64,000 bases of DNA, from contig MSED01000004.1 in the NCBI GenBank assembly GCA_002099365.1, forward strand, positions 2,480,001 to 2,544,000, in the 5' to 3' direction. The stretch is from Phialophora verrucosa (lineage: Eukaryota; Ascomycota; Eurotiomycetes; Chaetothyriales; Herpotrichiellaceae). The notes under the pieces are model-generated. The model worked only from the letters and a program-made list of their open reading frames with translations, searched no databases and was not told the DNA's origin. How positions within the stretch are numbered: the stretch's first letter is position 1; each line of letters starts with the position of its first letter. A program made the translations under genes and the position numbers. Positions 22,992-32,276 of the stretch are shown piece by piece.

Positions 22992-25900
22992 TCATTTCTT
23001 CTTGTCTCGATCCCTACTCCCTCCCGCCCTAGCAATCCCGCTCGCGAATTTGCCGAAGCCAGCAAGGCTATGGCCCCTTTTGTGCGCACCAGCTCTGTCC
23101 TCTGTGCCCGTGGCCGTCCTTCCAAGTGGGCCAGCAGCACCTGCTCCACTGGATCCGCCCACGGACAAGCCACTTCCCGTCTTGACTAGACTTGATCCCG
23201 CTCCAGGCGCCAGCGACCTCCCGAGACCACTTTGCAATCTATTCCCTCCACGCAAGACCTCGCCTTCTCCAGCACCGGCAGACCGGAGGCTGGCACGACT
23301 AGTTCGCCCTCCATTTTCTAGGGCCGCCGAGGCAGGTGTCTCGGGATCGACATCTCCGCGGAGGAGTCTCTCATTTCTTCGCCTTGCGCGTTCTTGAGTC
23401 TGTTTGAACTTTTCGAGCAGTTCTGGCCATTTCAGGTCACTGGCAGTGGACGAAGCAGCATCGCGGGTTCGGAGGCGTGAGGTCACCGTGCTGTTCAGGG
23501 CACCAGTGGTCGTTGCGGGCAGAGACGAAGTCGACATACCACCCACCACCGACTGTCTTGGGGTGGGGACTGAAGGTGGAGTATGTAACAGGCCGATAGC
23601 TGAGACGCTGTTGAGACGGTTCTTCAGCGCCCCAAATGCGGAGGACTGAGGGAGCAGCATGAGCAGGCCATACAGGCATTTGTAGAGGTAGGGATAGCGG
23701 TCGGGTTCAAGGAGCTGGAGGCGCAAGTCTGTCATTTGTCAGTCTTGACCTCAAAGCCGAGGACATGAGGATCAGAGTGTAAGCTGCATGTTCTGACTGG
23801 TAGAGCGGAACTTACACGTGAAGACAGGACTTTCCAGCAGCTGCACCAACTTGTCGATTTGTATGAGCATGTTGACGGTCATCTCCAGATCCGCAAATAT
23901 CTGCAATAGATTGTATGCTTGTTCGTATGCCTGCGCCAAAAGGCACAATGAGAATGTGGCCACGGCATTGTGGCACCAAGCACGGAAGAGAGCCACGAAG
24001 AACATCTGTCCTTCTCTGCTGTCTGGATTTCGAAGCCGTTTCCGTAGCTCGGCCAATTCGGGCGCAGTGATGAGGTTGTTGTTGAGATTTTGAACCATTA
24101 TGCTCGCAAACTCAATGTCTTCGTCCTTCTCAATGCAGTCCGCTAACGTCCTGTATATCCGCTCGGGCTGCAGATTGATGCAGAGCTGACGAATAATCAG
24201 GTTGCCTCGGATCTCGAGCAATTTGCGGTCCGTAGAGAATAATTGGAGCAGAGCTACCATGAAGGAAGTGAAATAGCCGTCTTCACTGTTCTTGGAAATC
24301 TGGGAGAGGAGCTGAAGATCTCGAGTGACCACGGCTTCTGCAGGATCAGAGAGCGTTTTGAGCAAAGCTGGGAATGTCCCGTCATTGAAAGCAAGGACTT
24401 TCTTAGGTGCTTTTCGGTGCAGCATGATCAACCATGTCAACGCGGCCTCGCGTGTCTCCTCATGTTCATTCAGGAATTGGAGTGTCAGCGAGTTGACCGC
24501 GGCAGCATAGTCTAGATCAGCCATAGGTTGCGGTGACGGTGCCGCAGTGGACCTCGGAGTGACCTCCGGAGGTGACTGGTCTTGCTCAGCAGACGATTCA
24601 TGGGAGATCTCACTCCTGCCTTCTGCCAGGGAAGGTGCACTTTTCGAGGTCCCGGCTGATTGCCTCTTGTCAGAGCCTTCTCCATCTCGTGTGGTAGCTC
24701 TAGTAAGATCGCTGGGAGCTGAAGCGCTCTGATCATCCCGGGAAACGTCGTCCTGATCCTGGAAGGTGACAATGTAATCCATCAGCGACCTATTGACCTT
24801 ACTGGCAGTAGTTCGGACTTGCTCCGATTGTGCAGACAGGGCCGGCAAAACCCGAAACAGCAGACGAGGCACAAATTGTAGAATCTCTTCTGGGCTGATC
24901 TCGAAAAAGCTGTCAATCCAGCGCAGGGCGACTATCCCAATCTCTTCTTCTTTCTGCCTTGACAATCCTTCGAGGCGTAGGTTTGGTGCTGATTCTTTGC
25001 TGTTGGAAACGTCGACAAACTTGAGCAAGATGTCGAAGATTTGTGCATGGTCCACTTGGACGTCCTGGCCTGGTATCCAATCACCATCGCTCTCTCCCAA
25101 TTCATTGGGATCATCTAGCGCTGTTCCCGACTCTGAGTCGTCGATGGCGTTTTCGTTCGATTGACTGCCCCCTGCAGTGGTACTTTCTGCGACTGAGGCT
25201 GGCCTTCGCTTGCCCGCCCGACTCCTGCGACTTTCTGCAATGCCCTTCTTGATCTTTGCGATCTTCTTAATCTCGCTGAGGAAACGTTCGAGCAATCCTT
25301 GTGTTGCCACATAGACGTCGCGGTTCGGGTCGCCGAGGAATTTGAAAAGCCCACCGAGAAACGCCGGTAAGTAGTGTACAAGTTCTAAGTCCGGAATGGT
25401 ATCAAGAAGTGTAAGCCATGAGACCAAAAAGGTTCGAGTGAACGGGTTGAGGACGTGGATGCGCTCTTCGAGAAGAGGTATAAATCTCGCCAGAGAAAAG
25501 GTGGTGGGAAGATCGGTGCTGTCCTTGTCAGGTTCGACAGGTTCGCCCTCTTCGTTGAAATTCAGCACTGAGACATAAGAGGCGGCGGACTCTGAAACGA
25601 TGTCCTTGATCAGGCGGTCTAAGAGCTCTGCACCGTTCTTCACCGAGAGTTCTGAGTCGGCGGCGAGCTGTTGATCGAGAGTTAGCAATGATTAGTCGTG
25701 GGCTGTGTTAGCCAGACCTTGCATAGCGCGTCGAAGATATCATTGAAGAAAACCAAAATTTCTCCCTTTGCGACTTTGGCGATGTTGTACATTGCCTCGC
25801 AGGCGTAATAGCGCACACGAGCGTCTTGGTCAGTGAAGCATGCCAGGACTGGAGGTACTATTTCAGACAGGTAGCGTGCTACCTCGTCCTGGTTGCAAAG

Positions 25901-26227
25901 GTGTCAGCGATTCGGGGTCTGCAACACTCGGACGAAGAACCTACCGATCCTAGGGCGATTGCTGCAGCCGCCAGGCCGATGAGGCCCCCATTGCGCGCGT
26001 GCGGTAGATGGACGGCGTAGGCATAGTCGTGGCATAGTTGTTCAATCGTCTTTCGGATCTTGTCGTGTTCTTTGGCGGCGCTAGCCTCTCTAATAAACCG
26101 CTCAAGCCTCGATGATATTAGCGATGGACACAGACATGCATCAAGCGGCTGGTGCATACTCAAGAGCCCCTTGTTTTCTTTTGTCATAGAGCTTGTCAGT
26201 GAGCAGTCGCTGGACTGCTGGATCCAT
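22992..26227 (-). CDS. VAC14: Vac14, scaffold of the PI(3,5)P2 kinase (Fab1/PIKfyve) complex
   Basis: This HEAT-repeat scaffold brings Fab1 kinase and Fig4 phosphatase together on vacuole and endosome membranes. Five exons, in coding order 26160-26227, 25945-26107, 25718-25888, 23816-25667 and 22992-23728, are separated by introns of 52, 56, 50 and 87 bp. They read in one phase for 996 residues. The N-terminus MDPAVQRLLTDKLYDKRK and the joined text GALELERFIREAS, YACEAMYNIAKVAKGEIL and LAADSELSVKNGAELLDRL are family hallmarks. The C-terminal Fig4/Fab1-binding region is clear: LLESPVFTYLRLQLLEPDRYPYLYK is restored only by removing the last intron, and LYGLLMLLPQSSAF follows. The last 150 residues are Ser/Gly-rich and poorly conserved, ending RDRDKKK. 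Splice calls are supported by phase at every join. Confidence 0.96.
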
Positions 26228-26938
26228 GATGATTTGGCGATTGAGCGACGCGGGCGGTCAAAACCATTATCGACTGTCGGAAACTGTGAAGCGACGAAGC
26301 AGTCCAGTAAGAAGTGAGCACAGAGTTTCTACGGCAGAGGAGTATTCAGCGAAGAATCGACAAGGCCCAGACCGTTGTCGACAATTAATCAAGCTAGTTG
26401 TTTTCGTCGTAGCGATGGAAACTGGGGACAAACGCGTCGTCGGTGTGCAATTCTGAAGTGGAGGCTTCGCAGCGCAGCGCAGTGCAGCTCCTTGAACCTT
26501 CCGTTTTCCGCCACTGCTGACCTCATAAGGCACAAATCCAGGTGCCATTGGGCGATGCCCTGAGGTGACTGGTACGAGTACTGGCTCGGCGGGCAGGCCA
26601 ATTAGGCAGGACGATGGGCCATGGGCTGAGCAGGCATTATGGACATACAGTGGGAGCTACGCTTTCATTTTACATTCGGTGGTGCTTGAAGTATATCGTC
26701 CATTTCATTCACCCACTGCATCCGTCAAGTAGATAATATTCTTTTGCGGCACGTATTCTATCCCTAGGATTATGGTCATTTTATTGTAGCCTGACCACTC
26801 ATTCATGACTTCGGTCGCAAAGGCTCTGTACAACCAGTAACCACCGGGAAAATCGATGTTGCCTAACAGACAGTTGGCTTGCAGATAGCTCATCCGTACC
26901 ACCAGAAACCCCAGCCAACGGCGTTCAATGAATGCTCC
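26228..26938. other. Intergenic, VAC14 promoter and RAD54 3' flank
   Basis: No supported gene. A 65-codon leftward frame at 26705-26902 lies just past the RAD54 stop and is most simply 3' UTR. One TACGAGTA motif lies at 26573-26580. Confidence 0.5.
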
Positions 26939-29431
26939 TTAGTGACTGATATACTGGAACACCGCGCTTACGGCGTTTTCTGTGGTTTCCTGTCGGAGCA
27001 GCAGATCTTGGATCCGGTTCAGTGGTCCCTTCTCGCCGGAGTTGACAAAATGGTTCCAAGAGCTCGTGTCACCGTATAGCATGGCTGGCGCCTTGATTGT
27101 TTGCGTACCGTCGGGTTTACAGCGCTTGCATTTGAACGTGTCATGGGTGTCGCTCGTGGTGTCAGGCTTGAACTGGAATAGTTCCCGAAGGGAGTCCAGG
27201 GTGAAATGCCGCTCGACATCTTCTGCCGAATCCACCACGGTAGACGAGAGTGCCTGCTTGTGCGATTGACGTTGGAACACTTTCTCTTCGATAGTGCCTG
27301 TACTCATGAACCTGTAAACGAAGCAATCCTTCTTCTGGCCGTCACGCCAAACACGGGCAAGAGCCTGCTGATCGGCCGCAGGATTCCAGTCGGGATCGAA
27401 GAGGACAAGACGGTTGGCACCAATCAAATTTATACCACATCCACCGGCCTTGCTACTGAGCAAGAAAACGAACTCTTCCCCGTCGGGATTATTGAACTTG
27501 TCGACCAGCTTCTGGCGTTTGTTGACATTCATGGTACCGTCGAGTCGGAGGCATCCATAATTCCGCGCCCTGCACAACTTCTCGAAGACATCCAGAGTTT
27601 GGGTATAGTTGCTGATGAGCACGATTTTGTCATTCGTATCTTGCCTGATGCGAGCAAGCATACGTTCTAGGACAGCGAACTTCCCCGAATGCCATGATTT
27701 GACATCACGATCTCGACCCCGGGCTTCCTTGGGCACATAGTCCTCGGGCCAAAACTTCTCGCTGCCAGGCAGATCCTTTTCTAGGTCCAAGAGGTCCGGA
27801 TGATTGCACAGCTTCTTCAGGATACCAATAGCTTTGAGCGGTTGACTGCCCTTTCCTCTTAGAAGGCTCTTGATGTCGGGGCTCTGAATGAAATGGTTGT
27901 ACAGGTCCTTCTGGAACGGCGCCAGGTTGCAAAAAACGACATGCTCGTACTTGACAGGCAAGTACTTCGACAGGATGTCGTTGGTTCTCCGGATGATGAA
28001 TTTTTTGACAAGGGATCCAAGCTCAGCATTGGCTTGTTCGCCCTTCTGCTTGTCGCTATCGGTCCCTGCGGCGTCCCGACCACGCAGGATCGGCAACTCG
28101 AACTTCTTGCGGAAATCAGCCTTGGTGCCTAAGTACCCGGGGTTTGCGAAGTCTAGCAAGGCGTAATACTCGGTCAGATCGTTCTGTATGGGAGTCCCGG
28201 AGAGAATGACTCGACGTTCGACATTCAGCCCGGTCAAAGCCATGTATGTCTCACTGTCTGCGTTCTTCAGTCGGTGGCCTTCGTCGCACAACATCAATCC
28301 GAGCTTGACATCTTTAAGTTCATCGATGTTCAACCTCAAAGACTCGTAAGAGACAATCAGAACCGGTCTTGCGATTGCCCGACCCGTGGCCATCGCCCAT
28401 TGCTTGAGCTGCATAGTCAGCTCTTCCTTAGTTGCCTTGCCGTCAATGGCAAAGGGAGTGATAGCTCCCTCACCAAGCCACTTGACAAGCTCATTTGCCC
28501 AGTTCTTGACAAGGCTGGCTGGACACGCAATAATACATTTCTGGATGGTGGATTTGCCTGCCTCAGGGGATTGCTTGAGCAAAGTCCACATCAGAGTAAT
28601 GCACTGGAGAGTCTTTCCTAAACCCATCTCATCAGCCATGATGCAGCCTTTGGCTTTCTCATCCACTAAGCCCGTGGTACATCGATACAAGAACTTGACG
28701 CCTTCAACTTGATGGGGTCGAAGGACTTTCGCCAGCCTTGGGTCGATGACAACGGGGACTTTTGGTCTCTCGCCTTCAACTTGCTTCTTGATGCCCAGTA
28801 TTTCGGCGAGGCTTTTATGCATGAGAGGTGTGTCGAGTGTCGGTTTCTCTTCCTCCTTTTTGTCGTCCGAAATGTCCTGCGGCTTGTCGTCTATGGTCGG
28901 GTCGTACAAGACAATCGCAAACTCCCCGCTGGGGTCATGCAACGGCTTGTTGACGAAGCCAACACCTCGCCGCATTCCGAGACTGGGTGCGGGGCGTGAC
29001 GGATCAAACGTGTTCTTGTTGATCAACGGTATTGAGAAGCGTGAACGGAAAGTGGATTCCTTGTCTTTGACCTTGAACACCGGGTATCGGTCCTTGAGAG
29101 CTCTACTCTCTGGGTCGAGACTGAAGCCGCCACTTGTATCTTCATTGCTAGCACCTTCTTCGGCGTAGTTGACCTTTCTTCTCTTCCTGGCTGGCTCACC
29201 CTTGGATTTACGAGCATTGGCTGAGCCGGGACACTTGAAAGGCTTGATCAATCGGTCGAGTGCTGCCGGAGAGTTGACGCTGAGGCGGCCAGCTTTCGCA
29301 GGCGGAATGTTCTCTTTGTAATGCTCGACCGAGATGAACTTTGTGCGTATCCTACAGGGTAAGATGAGCGTCGACATCCAGCACAGGGAGGAGATAGTCA
29401 TACATACATGTTTAAGGGAATACGGCAGCAT
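26939..29431 (-). CDS. RAD54: Rad54, SWI2/SNF2 DNA translocase of homologous recombination
   Basis: This nuclear ATP-driven motor remodels chromatin and promotes Rad51-mediated strand exchange. The frame gives up to 830 residues. It contains the Rad54-type N-terminal IKPFKCPG and LGMRRGVGFVNKPLHDP. The helicase motifs are DEMGLGKTLQ (Walker A), SYESLR, LCDEGHRLKN (DEGH box), LSGTPIQNDLTEYY, the SNF2 C-lobe IVLISNYTQTLD, LSSKAGGCGINLIGANRL and RVWRDGQKKDCFVYR. The C-terminal Zn-like CKRCKP is also present. The exact N-terminus is open. The first about 30 codons up to RIRTKFI are not protein-like and carry GTATGT at about 29407 and possible acceptors near 29352, so an intron probably splits the first exon. 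One phase-consistent option joins MLPYSLKH to FISVEHYKE. A divergent 291-bp promoter is shared with the carrier gene. Confidence 0.95.
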   Translation of the reverse strand: MLPYSLKHVCMTISSLCWMSTLILPCRIRTKFISVEHYKENIPPAKAGRLSVNSPAALDRLIKPFKCPGSANARKSKGEPARKRRKVNYAEEGASNEDTSGGFSLDPESRALKDRYPVFKVKDKESTFRSRFSIPLINKNTFDPSRPAPSLGMRRGVGFVNKPLHDPSGEFAIVLYDPTIDDKPQDISDDKKEEEKPTLDTPLMHKSLAEILGIKKQVEGERPKVPVVIDPRLAKVLRPHQVEGVKFLYRCTTGLVDEKAKGCIMADEMGLGKTLQCITLMWTLLKQSPEAGKSTIQKCIIACPASLVKNWANELVKWLGEGAITPFAIDGKATKEELTMQLKQWAMATGRAIARPVLIVSYESLRLNIDELKDVKLGLMLCDEGHRLKNADSETYMALTGLNVERRVILSGTPIQNDLTEYYALLDFANPGYLGTKADFRKKFELPILRGRDAAGTDSDKQKGEQANAELGSLVKKFIIRRTNDILSKYLPVKYEHVVFCNLAPFQKDLYNHFIQSPDIKSLLRGKGSQPLKAIGILKKLCNHPDLLDLEKDLPGSEKFWPEDYVPKEARGRDRDVKSWHSGKFAVLERMLARIRQDTNDKIVLISNYTQTLDVFEKLCRARNYGCLRLDGTMNVNKRQKLVDKFNNPDGEEFVFLLSSKAGGCGINLIGANRLVLFDPDWNPAADQQALARVWRDGQKKDCFVYRFMSTGTIEEKVFQRQSHKQALSSTVVDSAEDVERHFTLDSLRELFQFKPDTTSDTHDTFKCKRCKPDGTQTIKAPAMLYGDTSSWNHFVNSGEKGPLNRIQDLLLRQETTENAVSAVFQYISH

Positions 29432-29722
29432 TGAGAGCCGTCAGAGACGCAACCAAAGAGATTAGCACTCTTGGGAGGCCATGGAGCAACTGACTTGCAG
29501 GAAGTGGCGGTCGCGCTCGAGAACGCGACAAGCCAACGCGTATTCACGTGATGAAGCTCCGCTACCGGCGAAGCCCACCAGCCGAGATTCTGTCACACAA
29601 ATGGACCCCGGTTCCTACTCGTCCATTTGCTGCGTTTGTTATAGCCAGGTGTTCGAAAGATGATATAGCAGGGGCAACTATCTCGTTTTGTGGCTTCAAG
29701 GGGTTGGTTTAGGCTGATCAGC

Positions 29723-30666
29723 ATGTCGGCCGACTTCTGGGCCAGCTATGTCTCCGGTGCCGTTGGGATACTCATCGGGAATCGTCTGGATGTTCTCAAA
29801 GTGATAGCACAAGCCAGTGCAGATGGTGCCAGTTCTGTTGTTACTCGGGAGCCTGAGGATGCTATCAGGAAGTTTACAGCATTATTCAGAGGGGCAGCAG
29901 CTCCCGTCCTTGGTTATGGTGCATTAAACTCGATCTTGTTCCTGTCCTTCAATCGTTCCCTCAATTTGATGGACCCAAGTATCTTTGACTATACGAAGCT
30001 GGCTGGCGTGGGCTTGAGCAAGATTTGGGTCGCGGGGGCGGTCGGAGGGCTGGCTACGTTCGTCGTCTCAGCTCCATCTGAGCTCGTAAAATGCAGGGCT
30101 CAACTCGTTGTCGATGGACAAGGGTCTTCGTACCATGTGCTGAAGGATGTATGGAAGCATGGTGGTATACGCGGGCTCTACTACGGAGGAACGATCACAG
30201 CATTTAGAGATTCGTTCGGATATGGTTGGTATTTTTGGTCATATGAGCTGACCAAGCGCCTGCTTCTCTCACGGCAAGCCGATCCATTCATCTCTCCTAC
30301 TGCTGCCGACATTCTAATCAGCGGAGGCATTGCCGGAGTTATCACATGGGTATCCATCTATCCTCTAGATGTCATCAAGACTCGTCTGCAAACACAGCCT
30401 TCTTGGACGGTCGAGCGCCAGCGACTCCTACCCGGAAGTGATAGGGCGGCTCATCGAGAGCAGTCGTCATTGGGCATTGCTTGTGAGATATGGCGGAGCT
30501 CTGGCGTTGGAGGTTTCTATCGCGGTGTAGGCATCTGCAGTTTGAGGGCTTTCATCGTGAATGCTGTCCAGGTACGTCATTGCACTTGCTTTCGAGGTAT
30601 TCACCAACGATCTGGTAGTGGTACGCATACGAAAGGATTATGGCGTTCCTTGGTGGCGATCGATGA
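29723..30666 (+). CDS. Mitochondrial carrier family (SLC25) protein, 298 aa
   Basis: This is a six-helix inner-membrane metabolite carrier of unknown substrate. Exon 1 is 29723-30571, the intron is 30572-30618 (47 bp) and exon 2 is 30619-30666. The last exon encodes only WYAYERIMAFLGGDR and then stop, and the join NAVQWYAYERIM matches the usual carrier C-terminus. Three repeats are visible. Repeats 2 and 3 have the signatures APSELVK and YPLDVIKTRLQ. Repeat 1 reads GNRLDVLK, with Arg where the helix-kinking Pro of P-X-D-X-X-K is expected. ATG 29723 is chosen because the preceding in-frame codons lack an ATG and the text MSADFWASYVSGAVG fits a carrier start. The overall look is of the acylcarnitine/ornithine-like subgroup, which is a guess. 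Confidence 0.9.
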
Positions 30667-30847
30667 CGCTACCTACCAACAATGAAGTAGAGCTGTGCCG
30701 GTCCGAATGCTGTACGCGAGACTGTGTGCACTCACTAAATCGAGAGCACCCCTTTGCCGTCGAAAAGCGACGTGACTGGTCATCGCTACCGCATCGCCAG
30801 CTGGACAGTCATTTAAGAAGCAATTATGTTTTGGCCGACGTCGGACC

Positions 30848-31321
30848 TCAACGCTCGACATCCTTCATGGCCTCGTTACGGACGCCGGCTTGGACATCGT
30901 TCTCTGCGAGTCGAGCCCGTCGGTCGTCCGTGCCCAGACCCACGGCAGCATCTGCCATCTTCTGAGTATGGGCATCTTCCTTGAGCATGCGCACCCTATA
31001 ATATGCGTCAGGATGGACAGACATTGATCCACGGGATCTGATATTACCGTCGCTTGTGATTCTTTCCCCTCCGATGCTCATTCATGTTGCGACTGTCGGA
31101 AAAGTACTTGGCGCACTCGATACAATAGAACGCCCCTAGAGCTGGAAGGTCTTCGGATGCTTTAGTGTTTTGATGAAGGCGTAGATGCCTGGGAGACTTC
31201 AGGTCGGCTTTGACTTGATCGAGGTCGCTGGACTATAGTTAGCTGCGGCACGATTGTGAGTGCCAGGGCGCAAAACGGACCGGGTGCGCCGCTTCGTCTT
31301 GGTGCGTCGAATGCTGCCCAT
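30848..31321 (-). CDS. BUD20: Bud20/ZNF593-type zinc-finger protein (60S ribosome export)
   Basis: In yeast this small shuttling protein accompanies pre-60S particles out of the nucleus. It is assembled here from three short exons: 31281-31321, 31048-31227 and 30848-30995. The introns are 53 bp (GTCCGT..CAG with a CTAAC branch site) and 52 bp (GTAATA..TAG). The product is 122 residues. Evidence is the basic start MGSIRRTKTKRRTRDLDQVK, the single C2H2 finger CIECAKYF.. ending HRRGKNHKRR with C-X2-C-X12-H-X5-H spacing, and the following RVRMLKEDAHTQKMADAA typical of the family. All exon joins keep phase. It converges on the carrier gene (stops 181 bp apart) and diverges from aconitase. Confidence 0.9.
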
Positions 31322-31793
31322 GTTGGTGTTTCGGTATTTTCTCCGTCAGAAGGGTTGGCTCGAACCGTCGGTCGGATGGGATCTGGCGGCGATGAACATG
31401 CACGGCCGTGAAGGCGCAGATGAATGGTGTGGATATTTTTCTTGTGGTCAAAAGTTTTGTTTGGGCAGCTTTAGCCGGGCCTCAGCCTTGCGAAAACAGC
31501 GCCAGCAAGAGCGCGACTTTCCGAGTGGTCGTTCCGCAGCGGATGCGAATCATGGCGCCGAGACGTCTTTTGCCTCGGATTGGACCTGACGTTGCCCTCT
31601 CTAGACCGTACACTGTCCATGTGTGCGACATGTAGAAATAAACTGTTGCTGTCTTCCTGACCAGCTCGCACTCGCCCGACCTCCACGGTTTCAGACACTA
31701 TCTAGGACGTAGCAATAAATCCCTTGCTAGATGGAACACATAAAACATTGCGACAGTGATTTGCGAAGGGGGCTGCTGTGAGTGAGGTAGGTA

Positions 31794-31813
31794 ATCGTCT
31801 CAGCTGTGATTGG
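31794..31813 (-). promoter_or_regulatory. Candidate CBC-HapX iron-response element 1
   Basis: On the minus strand the sequence is CCAAT, then 12 bases, then GAT. This fits the CSAAT-N12-RWT arrangement known for the CCAAT-binding complex plus HapX in Aspergillus. It lies about 465 bp before the aconitase ATG. Aconitase is a known HapX-repressed gene in Aspergillus. Function here is inferred. Confidence 0.55.
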
Positions 31814-32076
31814 CTGGTGGGAGGGTCTGCAGGCCAGAAGAAAATGGCGAGGCTTGAGGCATTTGCTCGGAAGCATGGAGGGCAAGTGGACCCATTGCCT
31901 AGGTTTGCGGAGCGATGCAGCACCTCACGCGGTCCTCCGGCGAGAAAATATATCAAGGTCTGAAAAGGCATTACTTCACAGTCGATCTGTCTCAAGCGTT
32001 GCGTAGTTTACTGAGGAGCTGCAGCCATTGACGTTGTTGTGGTTGACGTCGTCCAAGAGCTTATCGCGGGTTGCTC

Positions 32077-32096
32077 ATTCCCCCGAGGCTGATTGG
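32077..32096 (-). promoter_or_regulatory. Candidate CBC-HapX iron-response element 2
   Basis: On the minus strand the sequence is CCAAT, then 12 bases, then AAT, again fitting CSAAT-N12-RWT. It lies about 180 bp before the aconitase ATG and has the same orientation as element 1. Confidence 0.55.
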
Positions 32097-32276
32097 CGCT
32101 GCGACTTGGAGCTTCGAGCAACTCCTCCATTTGCATCCACATCTCCGTCCACTCTTCACCAGCTTCTTTCTTCAATTCTTTCCACCACCTCTCCACTCTC
32201 CCTCAGGTGCTGTGCATCCTGCCCGTCGAGCTTGAACCCTTTGCTTTTCTGCTAGTGATCAAGCATTGTCGCCATC

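Larger units (their letters stand above)
31322..32276. promoter_or_regulatory. Divergent promoter region BUD20 / aconitase
   Basis: This 955-bp region separates two head-to-head genes. It contains two inverted CCAAT boxes, each followed at the right distance by a HapX-type half site (annotated separately), both nearer to aconitase. A C/T-rich tract at about 32125-32210 precedes the aconitase ATG. No separate gene is supported; a 97-codon leftward frame at 31702-31995 is not protein-like. Confidence 0.6.

Noticed and set aside
26705..26902. 65-codon minus-strand frame just past the RAD54 stop
   Set aside because: Fairly protein-like but in the expected RAD54 3' UTR, with no start context or homology I can name.
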